DNA of 64,000 nucleotides from an uncultured Oscillospiraceae bacterium (GTDB lineage: Bacteria; Bacillota; Clostridia; Oscillospirales; Ruminococcaceae), in the NCBI GenBank assembly GCA_947522735.1, contig CANNTZ010000001.1:42846-106845 (forward strand), read 5' to 3'. Of this stretch, positions 46,746 through 55,638 are shown in pieces. The notes under the pieces are model-generated. The model was given only the letters and a program-made list of their open reading frames with translations. It did no database searches and was not told the DNA's origin. Within the stretch, counting starts at the first letter, position 1, and the number at the start of each line of letters is the position of its first letter. The position numbers were made by a program, and so were the translations under genes.

Positions 46746-48347
46746 ATGGGCTTGTCCACATATTCCCGGCGCACTGTCGCTGTGTTTTGCGCGATGATCG
46801 CCGCGTCAATGGGGCTTATAATACGCCTCGCCGCGCTCAGCCGGGACGGCGGCGTCCGGGCGGTCTCCGGAAGCTACGGCAGCTGCACCGTCAACGCCGT
46901 CAGCGACCGCGCCTATATCTACGACTGCCGGTTCCTGCCGCTCGTCAACCGCTCCGACCGCTATTTTGCCGCGGTGCTCCCGTCGCCCTCGAACGCCCGC
47001 CTGCTTGAGGAGCACTACGGCCCTGAGGCGGTATCATCGCTCATCGCCGCACGCAAGCCGGTTGTGATACCTCTCGATTCTCCAGACGTCTACGCTGAGG
47101 GAGTCGAGATCTGCCGCGGCAAACGGCGCTATTCCGACCACCAGCCCGCCGTCCATGTGATCGGCAGCCTGACCGGCGGCATGACGCAAGGTGCAAGCGG
47201 GATAGAGAAGGCACTCGACGGCTATCTTGCCGCAAACGGCGCAAAAATCAGCGTCCGCTACCGGGTCGATGCGCTCGGACGCGCCTTTGAAGCCGTCGCA
47301 CCCGAGACGCTGACCGAAAACCTCGGCAGCCGGACAGGCGTCGTGCTGACGCTCGATCTGCGTATGCAGAACATAGCCGAGGCTGCGCTCAGACGGACCG
47401 GTCAGGGGGCGGTCGTTATAATGGACGTAAAAAACGGCGACATAAAGGCGCTTGCAAGCTATCCCTCATACGACCCGAACGATCTCTCCGACCTCACCAA
47501 CGCGGAGCTTTCGCCTTTTATCAACCGCGCTTTTTCGGCGTACAGCGTCGGCTCCACCTTCAAGCTTGTCACAGCCGCAGCCGCGCTGGAATCCGGCATA
47601 ACCGGCGATTTCGAGCATTTTTGTCCCGGCTGCATCGACGTGGGCGGCGTCCGCTTCAACTGCCAGAAGCTGTCCGGCCACGGAAGCCTGACCATGCGCG
47701 ACGCGCTCGCCGTCTCCTGCAATCCCTATTTTATCGCACTTGCCGCCGAGACCGGCGCTAACAGCATCAGGCTGCTCGCAGAACAGCTTGGCTTTGGCAC
47801 GGCGGATACCTTTTGCGACGGGCTTTCCACCGCCGAAGGCAACCTTCCGTCAGCGCAGACGCTGTCAACTCCGGCGGGCGCCGCCAACTTTGCATTCGGT
47901 CAGGGAGAGCTGCTCGCGACACCGATACAGATCTGCAAGCTCGTCTGCGCCATCGCCAACGGCGGCTACTCGGTGACGCCGCGTCTCATCGACGGCTACA
48001 CCGAGGACGGGCGCACACTGAGCGATACGGCCCCAATCTACGCGCAAAACCGCGTGCTCTCGGCAAGCACTGCCGAAACGCTGCGCGAATACATGGTCAA
48101 CGTCGTTGAAAACGGCAGCGGACGCCGCGCGGCCCCGGAAGCCGGCGGCGCAGGCGGCAAAACCGCCTCGGCGCAGACCGGCCAATACGCCTACGGCGTC
48201 GAAAAAATCGAGGGGTGGTTCGCGGGCTTTTATCCCGCCGACGAGCCGCGACTCGCAATAGTCGTCCTCGCCGAGGGAGCCGGCTCCGGCGCTCTCGCCG
48301 CGGCTCCCATCTTCAAGGAGATCGCCGACGGCATCGGTGAAATTTAG
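46746..48347 (+). CDS. Class B penicillin-binding protein (transpeptidase)
   Basis: 533 residues, one N-terminal membrane helix (~12-30), PBP dimerisation domain (~40-230), transpeptidase domain thereafter. Catalytic S270-T-F-K (SVGSTFKLVTAA), second motif S324-C-N (AVSCNPYF). The third motif is K472-T-A (GGKTASAQTG) instead of KTG, with Ala in the third place. Similar in architecture to PBP2/SpoVD-type D,D-transpeptidases but short and without PASTA domains. The start is set by GGAGGTG, 7 nt upstream of ATG 46746. The gene stands alone, not in a division or sporulation cluster. Role in elongation, division or sporulation is open. Confidence 0.9.
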   Translation: MGLSTYSRRTVAVFCAMIAASMGLIIRLAALSRDGGVRAVSGSYGSCTVNAVSDRAYIYDCRFLPLVNRSDRYFAAVLPSPSNARLLEEHYGPEAVSSLIAARKPVVIPLDSPDVYAEGVEICRGKRRYSDHQPAVHVIGSLTGGMTQGASGIEKALDGYLAANGAKISVRYRVDALGRAFEAVAPETLTENLGSRTGVVLTLDLRMQNIAEAALRRTGQGAVVIMDVKNGDIKALASYPSYDPNDLSDLTNAELSPFINRAFSAYSVGSTFKLVTAAAALESGITGDFEHFCPGCIDVGGVRFNCQKLSGHGSLTMRDALAVSCNPYFIALAAETGANSIRLLAEQLGFGTADTFCDGLSTAEGNLPSAQTLSTPAGAANFAFGQGELLATPIQICKLVCAIANGGYSVTPRLIDGYTEDGRTLSDTAPIYAQNRVLSASTAETLREYMVNVVENGSGRRAAPEAGGAGGKTASAQTGQYAYGVEKIEGWFAGFYPADEPRLAIVVLAEGAGSGALAAAPIFKEIADGIGEI

Positions 48348-48383
48348 CCCCGGCGGAAAACGTCCTCCGAAATGTCCGCGGGA

Positions 48384-49106
48384 TTAATGAGACGCGACGC
48401 CGTCGCTCACGTTGGCCTCGTCCGCGATTATCTCGGCGGGCATTTTCTCTCCGGCGGAGCGCGCGGCGGGGAGCCTTATCCGTTGGATAAGCCCGATTAT
48501 CTGCCCGGATATCACGACCGTTATCACCGAGAAAACAATGCGCTTGAACGGGATATAGGTCAGCGACAGCGCGAGCACCACCAGGTCGGAGATGAGATAT
48601 ATCCACTCGATGCGCAGCCGTGTGACGTGCGCTATGCTCATCGCGAGCGCGTCGTCTCCGCCGGTCGCGCCGCCTGCGCGCACGCAAAGCCCAGCGCCTA
48701 TGCCGACGAACAGCGCTCCAACCACCGACGCCAGCAGCGGCAGCTCCGCAAGCCCTGGCCAGATCGGGTCGAACAGCTCGAACAGCTTGTATGCCGACGA
48801 GAAGCCGACCGTCGAAACCGCCGAATATATGATAAATTCATGTCCGAGCAGCCTCCAGCCCAGCGCATAGCAGATAACGTTGAGCACAACGCTCGATATC
48901 GACGGCGAAATACCAAACCATTTATCCAGCAGCAGCGTCAGCCCCAGAACGCCTCCCTCTGTCACGCCGGACAGAGAATGGACGTTATAAAGCCCGAAGG
49001 CGAGAAACGCGCTGCTCAGGAACGCAACAATGCAGTTGACCGGCTTTATTCCCGCAAACAGTTTGCGAATATCGAAAAGCTTTTTAATGTTTATTTTTTT
49101 CGGCAT
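48384..49106 (-). CDS. YitT-family membrane protein (lacking DUF2179 domain)
   Basis: 240 residues, 5-6 membrane helices. Conserved YitT pattern: AFGLYNVHSLSGVTEGGVLGLTLLLDKWFG, then GIGAGLCVRAGGATGGDDALAM, and IEWIYLISDLVVLALSLTYI. The usual C-terminal cytosolic DUF2179 domain is absent and replaced by ~35 polar residues. Function of the family is unknown. Start ATG 49106 has GAGGT upstream; a GTG 7 codons earlier is possible. It lies 48 bp after the MATE gene on the same strand and may be its operon partner. Confidence 0.87.
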   Translation of the reverse strand: MPKKINIKKLFDIRKLFAGIKPVNCIVAFLSSAFLAFGLYNVHSLSGVTEGGVLGLTLLLDKWFGISPSISSVVLNVICYALGWRLLGHEFIIYSAVSTVGFSSAYKLFELFDPIWPGLAELPLLASVVGALFVGIGAGLCVRAGGATGGDDALAMSIAHVTRLRIEWIYLISDLVVLALSLTYIPFKRIVFSVITVVISGQIIGLIQRIRLPAARSAGEKMPAEIIADEANVSDGVASH

Positions 49107-49154
49107 TTTTAAAGTTACCTCAAGCACTATATAATGTATTCGTCGCGGGAGGGC

Positions 49155-50486
49155 TCACATGTAGTGGTACCTTCCCCGCTTTGCAATGAGAAATATTACG
49201 GAAACGGCGCAGGAGACGAGCTCCGCAGCTATGATGGACACCCAGATCCCGTCTGTCTCCCACATCATCGGGAGCAGGATGACGGCAGCGGACTGAAACA
49301 CAAGCGTTCGCAGAAAGGAGATTAGCGCCGAGGTCAGGCCGTCACTGAGTGCGGTGAAGAAGGAGGAGGAGAAGATGCTGAAGCCTGCGAACAGGAAGGA
49401 GAAGGAGAAGATGCGAAAGCCGCGCAGCGTCAGCGTATACAGCGTCTCGTCGTAGCCGACGAAGAGACGCGAAAACATCGGCCCCAGCAGCTCCGCCGCG
49501 GCAAGCATCAGCGCAGACGACACCGAGATTAGCAGTGCGCTCTTGCTCAGCAGGCTTTTTAGCTCGCTGTGGTTCTGCGCGCCGTAGTGGTAGCCGACGA
49601 CCGGCGCAGTGCCGATGGAATAGCCGATGAATATCGCTATGAACACCATGTTGACGTACATCAGCACCCCATATGCCGAAACGCCGTCCTGACCGGCGTA
49701 TTTCATGAGCTGGACGTTGTAGAGCATCCCGACGAGCGACATCGAAATGTTGCTCATCAGCTCCGACGAGCCGTTTGTGCACGCCTTGAGCAGCGCGCCG
49801 CCGTCATAGCGCGTCCTGCCAAGACGCAGCAGGCTGGTGTTGCGGCGTCCGAAATAGACGAGCGGTATCAGTGCGCCGATATACTGGCTTATCGCGGTTG
49901 CAATCGCCGCACCAGCGATGCCCCATCTGAACAGGCCCATGAACGCCGCGTCGAGCACCATGTTGGCAACTCCGCTCACAACAGTGGAATATAGGCCAAG
50001 CTGCGGGCGCTCGGCGGTGACAAAAAAGCTTTGGAACTCCATCTGGAGAACAAACGCCGGAACTGCGGCGATGATTATGCGCGCATAGAGCACGCAGCCT
50101 CCGAGCATCTCGCCGTCCGCACCAAGCCAGCGCGTGATACTCGGGACAAGGATGAACGCTGCGGCGGCTATCACAACGCCAAGCGCCACCGAGACATATA
50201 TGAACAGCGAAAACAGGCGGTTGGCGCGCTCAGGGTCTCCCTCGCCGAGCGTTTTGGAGACGATGGCGCTGCCGCCTGTGCCGAGCATGAATCCGACGGT
50301 GCCGAGAATCATCAGAAACGGCATGATGAAATTGACCGACGCAAAGGCGGTCTTGCCGACAAAGTTAGAGACAAATAAGCCGTCCACCACGCCGTAGATT
50401 GAGGTGAAGATCATCATCACGATGGACGGCAGAGTGAAGCGCAGCAGACGTTTGTAGCTAAAGTGATCTGAGAGCTGGATCATCAT
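49155..50486 (-). CDS. MATE-family efflux transporter
   Basis: 443-residue, 12-helix multidrug/sodium antiporter. Typical DinF/NorM-like opening (FTLPSIVMMIFTSIYGVVDGLFVSNFVG), GFMLGTGGSAIVSKTLGEGD at the end of the first half and repeat-related motifs in the second. It lies 34 bp downstream of a marR gene, so it is probably expelled-drug-inducible through that regulator. No substrate can be assigned. Confidence 0.93.
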   Translation of the reverse strand: MMIQLSDHFSYKRLLRFTLPSIVMMIFTSIYGVVDGLFVSNFVGKTAFASVNFIMPFLMILGTVGFMLGTGGSAIVSKTLGEGDPERANRLFSLFIYVSVALGVVIAAAAFILVPSITRWLGADGEMLGGCVLYARIIIAAVPAFVLQMEFQSFFVTAERPQLGLYSTVVSGVANMVLDAAFMGLFRWGIAGAAIATAISQYIGALIPLVYFGRRNTSLLRLGRTRYDGGALLKACTNGSSELMSNISMSLVGMLYNVQLMKYAGQDGVSAYGVLMYVNMVFIAIFIGYSIGTAPVVGYHYGAQNHSELKSLLSKSALLISVSSALMLAAAELLGPMFSRLFVGYDETLYTLTLRGFRIFSFSFLFAGFSIFSSSFFTALSDGLTSALISFLRTLVFQSAAVILLPMMWETDGIWVSIIAAELVSCAVSVIFLIAKRGRYHYM

Positions 50487-50520
50487 TTTTCATATATACC
50501 TTTCTCTGTTGTTGCGCGGC

Positions 50521-50961
50521 TCAAAGCCTCTCTATCTCGCCGCGGAAATCGGAGATGTATTTCTGCATCAGGCGGAAATATTCCGTGCGATCCTCCTCGC
50601 TCCACGAGCCGAGGACGCGGTTCTCAATTTCGACCAGCGCCGCCGCGGTGCGCCCGGCAAGAGCCTCTCCCTTTCCGGTCAGGCAGACGAGCTTTCTGCG
50701 TCCGCCGCAGCGCTCGAGATAGACGATATCCTCGCGTTCGAGCTTGCGCAGCGACGAGTTTATCGTCTGCTTGCTGATCAGCGAGAGACGGCAGATGGTG
50801 CCGAGCTGACAGCGGCCGCCCTCGGAATATGCGGTATAGAGGATGTGCATGGCGCTGTCAGAAAGCCCAAAGCGACGCGACGCCTGATGATAAAGCGAGT
50901 CAAGCTCGCTTGAAAGATGGTTGAAGCGTCCAAGCGCCTCTGAGATGCGCGGAGCTGACAT
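50521..50961 (-). CDS. MarR-family repressor of the MATE pump
   Basis: 146-residue winged helix protein: RRFGLSDSAMHILYTAYSEGG, CQLGTICRLSLISKQTINSSLRKLEREDIVYL (recognition helix and wing), CLTGKGEALAGRT. Upstream it has a near-perfect promoter whose spacer contains a palindrome (51026-51041), so it is very likely autoregulated together with the MATE gene 34 bp downstream. Confidence 0.93.
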   Translation of the reverse strand: MSAPRISEALGRFNHLSSELDSLYHQASRRFGLSDSAMHILYTAYSEGGRCQLGTICRLSLISKQTINSSLRKLEREDIVYLERCGGRRKLVCLTGKGEALAGRTAAALVEIENRVLGSWSEEDRTEYFRLMQKYISDFRGEIERL

Positions 50962-51020
50962 TTCGTATCACCCCTTTTCCTGATTAAGGATACTTTCCTG
51001 TAGTTTTTGCGCGCTCTATT

Positions 51021-51049
51021 ATTATAGTACGAAATCGTACTTATGTCAA
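51021..51049 (-). promoter_or_regulatory. marR-MATE promoter with embedded operator
   Basis: Minus strand TTGACA (51049-51044), 17-bp spacer, TATAAT (51026-51021): full consensus. The spacer carries AGTACGA-AA-TCGTACT (51026-51041), a perfect 7-2-7 palindrome that would block RNA polymerase when bound. Confidence 0.88.
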
Positions 51050-51214
51050 CCCCCCTTACACTTTTTCGGCTTTTTTGACGTGCATTGTCACCGGCGCGCC
51101 CGGAGTAATATTATGAAATGTATAACGCGGCAAAAAAACGGCAAAGCTATTGCTGCGGAGAAAAATTCCGCATTTCATATTATCCGCATGGACGGATATC
51201 GGAGCGTGAGTGCT

Positions 51215-51577
51215 ATGAATGTCAAAAGAGGAGAGATATACTACGCCGATTTGAGCCCGGTGGTCGGCTCGGAGCAGGGTGGCGTGCGCCCGGTGCTGAT
51301 AGTGCAGAACGACGTCGGCAACCGCTACAGCCCGACGGTAATCGCGGCGGCGATAACCAGCCAGCGCGAAAAAAGCCGCCTGCCTACACATATCGAGCTG
51401 GATCCGCGTAGCTGCGGGCTATCCAAGGATTCCACCGTGCTGCTCGAACAGATCCGAACCATTGACAAAAAGCGTCTAAAGGAGCGCATGGGGCGCATCG
51501 ACGACGGCGCAATGGGCAGGATCGACCGGGCGCTGACGATAAGCTTCGGGCTCACAGGCGACGACGACGGGCGCTGA
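51215..51577 (+). CDS. mazF: MazF/NdoA-type mRNA interferase
   Basis: 120-residue PemK/MazF endoribonuclease almost superposable on B. subtilis EndoA (YdcE): [31 protein letters not shown], then [22 protein letters not shown] and [19 protein letters not shown]. Start ATG 51215 is fixed by that similarity. The partner antitoxin (NdoAI/MazE-type ribbon-helix-helix) is not encoded immediately upstream: 51060-51214 contains no such frame, so the antitoxin is either elsewhere or absent. Terminator follows. Confidence 0.93.
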   Translation: MNVKRGEIYYADLSPVVGSEQGGVRPVLIVQNDVGNRYSPTVIAAAITSQREKSRLPTHIELDPRSCGLSKDSTVLLEQIRTIDKKRLKERMGRIDDGAMGRIDRALTISFGLTGDDDGR

Positions 51578-51600
51578 TACATAGCGCTTGCCAGAAAACG

Positions 51601-51640
51601 GCTCCGTCCGCGGAAAACGCTCTGCGGACGGAGCTTTTCT
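51601..51640 (+). terminator. Terminator after mazF
   Basis: GCTCCGTCCGC (51601-51611) pairs perfectly with GCGGACGGAGC (51624-51634), then TTTTCT. Confidence 0.92.
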
Positions 51641-51672
51641 GCGCCCTGCTCCCCAAAATTTTGCAAAAAACA

Positions 51673-51700
51673 TTTACTTTTCTTTTTTTTATGCTATACT
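51673..51700 (+). promoter_or_regulatory. Promoter of the coiled-coil gene
   Basis: TTTACT (51673-51678), 16-bp T-rich spacer, TATACT (51695-51700). Confidence 0.65.
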
Positions 51701-51733
51701 ATAAATATAATATCTTCAAGGGAGGAGTTTGTC

Positions 51734-52963
51734 TTGTCAGACAAGGCTGCCGGCGTTTTCAAAAGATCGTTCATGGGCGGGTTCAACAAATCGGATGTGC
51801 TTGAATATTTCGACAAGCTGTCCTTCCAGCACGAGCAGGACAAGCAGGAGCTGAACGCTCATATCGAATCGCTCGAAAGCGAGAATAAAAAGCTCAACGG
51901 AGAGATGCAGGAGTGCGCGTCAAGGCTGACGGACGAACAGGAGCGCGCGAGCGCGTCGATATCCTACGCAAACGGGCTGCGCGCGGAGCTTTCGCGCCAG
52001 CAGTTCATCACCGAGGAAAAAAACAACGAATTACAGCTTCAAAAGTCACTCTGCGACCAGATGCAGGCGAAGCTCGCGGAATATGAGGAGAAAACAGCAC
52101 AGCTCGAGCGCGAAAAGAGAGAGACCGCGCTCAAGATAAGCGTGCTTTCCGCCGGACGCGAGAGCGCCGACGCCAAGGCTTTCGAGCTGGAAAAGCGCGC
52201 GGCGGAATATAAAAGCGACGCGGATCACGCCGGAGAGGAGCTGAAAGCGCTCAAAGGCGAGCGCGAGAGGCTTATCGCGGCGCAAGAGATCGCGGAGAGG
52301 CGCGCAGAGGAATATAAAGGCGACGCAGAGCGCATTGAAAGGGAATTTGAAGCGCTCAAAAGCGAGCGCGAGAGGCTTATCGCGGCAAGAGAGGCCGCGG
52401 AGAAAAAGGCCGCCGGGCTTGAGCAGTCACTTGGCAGAGCGGCGGCGCGGATAGACGAGCTGACCGCAGCGCTGCGGCAGGCTGAGCTTGACCGCGGAGA
52501 GGCGGAGCGGCGATATAAGGAGGCGCTGAGCGCGGCACGCGCGGCGGTCGAGAAGCTTGAACCGGACGAGGACGTCCAGCCGCAGACGGAAACCGCACTG
52601 TCCGACGCGCGCGAGCGCATCGATTACGTCAACAACGAGCTGTCCTCCTTCAAGGATGAGATACAGGAGCTGCGGCGGCTCACCGCGGAATCCTTCAACA
52701 CCGCCGAGAAAAAGCTCGCGCGGCTGGAGAGCACCCTTGCTTCAAGCAGCCGCTCCATGGAGAGCGCACGGGGTGTTGCCGAGGGCAAGGCGTCCGTTCC
52801 GGCAAGCGGCGCGGCGGCAAAGGTTCGGAAGCTCCCGGAGTCGATAAGAACGGTCGGCGGCGCGGCTAAGGGCGTGTATCAGGTGGCGCGTCAGGGGCAA
52901 AGCAGCCTCTTTGACAGCGTGCTGGATTCGCTCGAACGGCTGGTCGGCAAGTGGTCTAAATAG
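51734..52963 (+). CDS. DivIVA-like coiled-coil protein
   Basis: 409 residues. The first ~25 residues (KRSFMGGFNKSDVLEYFDKL) resemble the membrane-curvature-sensing DivIVA/GpsB lead. Then comes ~270 residues of continuous heptad-rich coiled coil with internally repeated segments (ERERLIAAQEIAERRAEEYKG and ERERLIAAREAAEKKAAG). A linker follows and then a C-terminal amphipathic stretch. The start is TTG 51734, selected because GGAGGAG is at 51721-51727. Probably a cell-division or polar scaffold, but it has no paralogue in the window to compare with. It ends just before a strong terminator. Confidence 0.78.
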   Translation: MSDKAAGVFKRSFMGGFNKSDVLEYFDKLSFQHEQDKQELNAHIESLESENKKLNGEMQECASRLTDEQERASASISYANGLRAELSRQQFITEEKNNELQLQKSLCDQMQAKLAEYEEKTAQLEREKRETALKISVLSAGRESADAKAFELEKRAAEYKSDADHAGEELKALKGERERLIAAQEIAERRAEEYKGDAERIEREFEALKSERERLIAAREAAEKKAAGLEQSLGRAAARIDELTAALRQAELDRGEAERRYKEALSAARAAVEKLEPDEDVQPQTETALSDARERIDYVNNELSSFKDEIQELRRLTAESFNTAEKKLARLESTLASSSRSMESARGVAEGKASVPASGAAAKVRKLPESIRTVGGAAKGVYQVARQGQSSLFDSVLDSLERLVGKWSK

Positions 52964-52976
52964 TATAGCGTCATGC

Positions 52977-53010
52977 AGCTCCCGGCGCAATGCCCGCCGG
53001 GAGCTTTTTC
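52977..53010 (+). terminator. Terminator after the coiled-coil gene
   Basis: AGCTCCCGGCG (52977-52987) pairs with CGCCGGGAGCT (52995-53005) around a short loop, then TTTTT. Confidence 0.9.
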
Positions 53011-53124
53011 GTGCCTGCTTTGCGCGCAAAAGAAGAACCGGCAAAAATCAGCGAAAAACACGGACGCTCCGCCACGCCCGGCAAAAACGCAGGGCTGCGA
53101 GTGCAGCACCCCTGCCGGCGGGGC

Positions 53125-53153
53125 TTGATTTTGCGCGAAATATGCGCTATAAT
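53125..53153 (+). promoter_or_regulatory. Promoter of the OadB-OadG pair
   Basis: TTGATT (53125-53130), 17-bp spacer, TATAAT (53148-53153). Confidence 0.78.
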
Positions 53154-53190
53154 AGAGCGGCGAGAAAAAATAAAGGATTGGGATGATACT

Positions 53191-54312
53191 GTGGAAGCTC
53201 TTTACGAGAACCTCTTTAATCTGCAATGGCAGCAGGTGGTCATGTGGGCGCTCGGCGGCCTGCTGATCTTCCTCGCCATCAAAAAAGAGATGGAGCCTAC
53301 GCTGCTGCTGCCTATCGGCTTCGGCGCGATAATCGTCAACCTGCCGATGTCCGGCGCGGTCAGCCGCATGGTGGACGGCGTGCTCCGTGAGGGGCCGCTG
53401 AGCACCCTCTATGAGGCAGGCATAGCCAACGAGCTGTTCCCGCTGATTCTCTTTATCGGCATCGGCGCGATGATAGACTTCGGTCCTATACTCTCCAACC
53501 CCAAGCTGATGATATTCGGCGGCGCGGCGCAGTTCGGGATATTCTTCACCTTCTGCATGGCGTCTATCTTCTTCGACACCAACGACGCCGCCTCCATTGC
53601 GATAATCGGCGCGGCAGACGGGCCTACGGCGATAGTCGTCGCGCAGCTTCTCAAGTCCAAATATCTCGGCGCAATCATGGTCGCCGCCTATTCGTACATG
53701 GCGCTTGTGCCGATAATCCAGCCGCCGATAATCCGGCTGCTCACCACCAAAAAAGAGCGCCTGATACGTATGCCCTACAAGGCGTCCTCCGTCTCCAGAA
53801 CCACGCGCATTCTCTTTCCGATCATTATCACCGTCATCACCGGGATTGTCGCGCCCTCGGCGGTCGCGCTGGTCGGCTTTCTGATGTTTGGCAACCTGAT
53901 ACGCGAGTGCGGCGTTTTGGACTCTCTCTCCGATACGGCGCAGAAGGTGCTCGCAAACCTTGTCACAATCTTTCTCGGACTCACCATCGCCTCTCAAATG
54001 CAGGCGGAAAAATTTCTCAAGCTCGACACACTTCTGATTCTCGCGCTCGGACTTGTAGCGTTCGTCTTTGACACTGCGGGCGGCGTGCTGTTCGCAAAGC
54101 TGCTGAACCTCTTCCTCAAGGAGAAGATAAACCCGATGATCGGCGCCGCCGGTATCTCCGCATTTCCGATGTCCGGTCGTATCGTCCACAAGATGGGCCT
54201 CAAGGAGGATCCGCAGAACTTCCTGCTCATGCACTCAATCGGCGTTAACGTCTCCGGCCAGATAGCCTCGGTCATTGCAGGCGGGCTCATCCTCAACTTC
54301 TTCCTCCGCTGA
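53191..54312 (+). CDS. Sodium-ion-translocating decarboxylase beta subunit (OadB-like)
   Basis: 373-residue membrane protein with about 9-11 helices that couples carboxybiotin decarboxylation to Na+ export. Conserved Na+/proton-site block NDAASIAIIGAADGPTAIVVAQLL (with the essential Asp of DGPT), PTLLLPIGFGAIIVNLP and the GAAGISAFPMSGRIVHKMG segment. I take the GTG at 53191 as start since it opens the conserved VEALYENLFNLQW region; the frame upstream to 52990 runs through the promoter and the terminator. The alpha (carboxyltransferase) and biotin-carrier subunits are not in this window. Oxaloacetate, methylmalonyl-CoA and glutaconyl-CoA decarboxylases share this subunit. Confidence 0.92.
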   Translation: MEALYENLFNLQWQQVVMWALGGLLIFLAIKKEMEPTLLLPIGFGAIIVNLPMSGAVSRMVDGVLREGPLSTLYEAGIANELFPLILFIGIGAMIDFGPILSNPKLMIFGGAAQFGIFFTFCMASIFFDTNDAASIAIIGAADGPTAIVVAQLLKSKYLGAIMVAAYSYMALVPIIQPPIIRLLTTKKERLIRMPYKASSVSRTTRILFPIIITVITGIVAPSAVALVGFLMFGNLIRECGVLDSLSDTAQKVLANLVTIFLGLTIASQMQAEKFLKLDTLLILALGLVAFVFDTAGGVLFAKLLNLFLKEKINPMIGAAGISAFPMSGRIVHKMGLKEDPQNFLLMHSIGVNVSGQIASVIAGGLILNFFLR

Positions 54313-54339
54313 CGGAGAAACTGAAAGGAACGGTGCAAC

Positions 54340-54486
54340 ATGAATATCAATCCGATGGCTTTTGTCGAAAACCTGCGCTATATGGGACTTGGTATGCTGG
54401 GAATATTCATCGTGATGGGCCTCATCATCCTCTCCACGCTGATTCTCAACGCCGTCACAGCGCCGAAAAAGGACAGGGACAAATAA
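54340..54486 (+). CDS. OadG-like gamma subunit (48 residues)
   Basis: Short single-span protein: residues ~12-40 (MGLGMLGIFIVMGLIILSTLIL) form one hydrophobic helix, followed by NAVTAPKKDRDK, a short charged tail. This matches the OadG family's one-helix architecture but is unusually short, without the Pro/His-rich tail that binds zinc. Position 28 bp after oadB, with AAAGGA at 54324-54329. Stop TAA at 54484-54486. A gamma-subunit role is inferred from size, topology and position. Confidence 0.75.
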   Translation: MNINPMAFVENLRYMGLGMLGIFIVMGLIILSTLILNAVTAPKKDRDK

Positions 54487-54528
54487 ATAGATAAATAAAT
54501 AGATAAACACTGACAGGAGGCTTTTCAC

Positions 54529-55590
54529 ATGGCAGTTATCACCGTTGCAGGCTCAGGAATGATGGGGACTGCAATAACCTTTCCCGCTGCGGCAAACGGA
54601 CACAGAATAAGGCTTGTCGGAACACCGCTCGACCGCGAGATCATCGACCACGCCCGCGCGACCGGCGAGCACAAGACGCTGAAGCGCCGGCTGCCGGAGG
54701 GCTACGAGCTCTATCAGTTCGAGGAGCTGAGCTGCGCGCTCGAGGGCTCAGATCTGCTTGTCTGCGGCGTCAGCAGCTTCGGCGTGGACTGGTTCTGCGA
54801 AAACGTGCTGCCGTCCGTTCCGGAGACGCTTCCGGTGCTCTCCGTCACCAAGGGCATGATGAACGAGGGCGAAGGCAGGATGATATCCTATCCTGAGTAT
54901 ATGTGCCGCGTCGCGGAGACGTTCGGCAAGCATCCGGATATCAGCGCGGTCGGAGGCCCCTGCACCAGCTACGAGCTGGCGGATTCCGACCCCACCGAGG
55001 TCGCTTTCTGCGGCCGGAATATCGAACGGCTGCGCTGGCTGAAAGCTCTTTTTGAGACGGATATCTACCATGTCAGCCTCTCCACCGACGTGCGCGGCGT
55101 CGAGTGCGCCGTCGCGCTCAAAAACGCCTACGCGCTTGCGGTCAGCCTTGCCATTGGCATGTCCTATGCGCGCGAGGGTGGACGGGAGATCGAGCATTAC
55201 AACTCACAGGCGGCGCTGTTCGGGCAGAGCCTGCGGGAGATGTCGCGGCTGCTGAAGGCCTTTGGCGGCGGCGCCGATAACATCTTTCTCGGCGCGGGCG
55301 ACCTGTACGTGACTGTGTTCGGCGGCAGAACGCGCCGGATCGGCACGCTGCTCGGCACAGGGCTGAGCTTTGATGAGGCGATGAGCCGTCTACAGGGCGT
55401 GACGCTCGAATCGATCGTTATCACCGGGCGCACGACGAAAGCCGTGCGCGAGGGTATAGCGCTCGGCGCGCTGAACCCGGACGATTTCCCGCTGCTGCTG
55501 CATATCGACAGCCTCATCAACGACGGTGCAAGGGTCAATATACCTTGGAAGATGTTTGAAACCGAAACGGAGCTCGCCGCCAACGTCTGA
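54529..55590 (+). CDS. gpsA: NAD(P)-dependent glycerol-3-phosphate dehydrogenase-type protein
   Basis: 353-residue Rossmann dehydrogenase. N-terminal TVAGSGMMGTAITFPAAANGH (nucleotide-binding, GxGxxG-like), VLSVTKGM, GGPCTSYELAD, and the catalytic-lysine helix ALKNAYALAVSLAIGMSYA; C-terminal DLYVTVFGGRTRRIG. Overall this is GpsA-like, but the first glycine loop (GSGMMGTA rather than GAGAWGTA) and an insert around 195-225 differ from housekeeping GpsA, so it may be a paralogue with another polyol-phosphate substrate. AGGAGGC lies upstream. Length is slightly above the usual 330-340. Confidence 0.8.
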   Translation: MAVITVAGSGMMGTAITFPAAANGHRIRLVGTPLDREIIDHARATGEHKTLKRRLPEGYELYQFEELSCALEGSDLLVCGVSSFGVDWFCENVLPSVPETLPVLSVTKGMMNEGEGRMISYPEYMCRVAETFGKHPDISAVGGPCTSYELADSDPTEVAFCGRNIERLRWLKALFETDIYHVSLSTDVRGVECAVALKNAYALAVSLAIGMSYAREGGREIEHYNSQAALFGQSLREMSRLLKAFGGGADNIFLGAGDLYVTVFGGRTRRIGTLLGTGLSFDEAMSRLQGVTLESIVITGRTTKAVREGIALGALNPDDFPLLLHIDSLINDGARVNIPWKMFETETELAANV

Positions 55591-55638
55591 GCTTTGCCCG
55601 GCGTTCCGGCTGCAAAAGCAAGGTTGGGAGTGATGTTT

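Noticed and set aside
52990..53190. Longer N-terminus for the OadB protein
   Set aside because: The frame passes through the upstream terminator and the gene's own promoter; the conserved protein begins at 53191.
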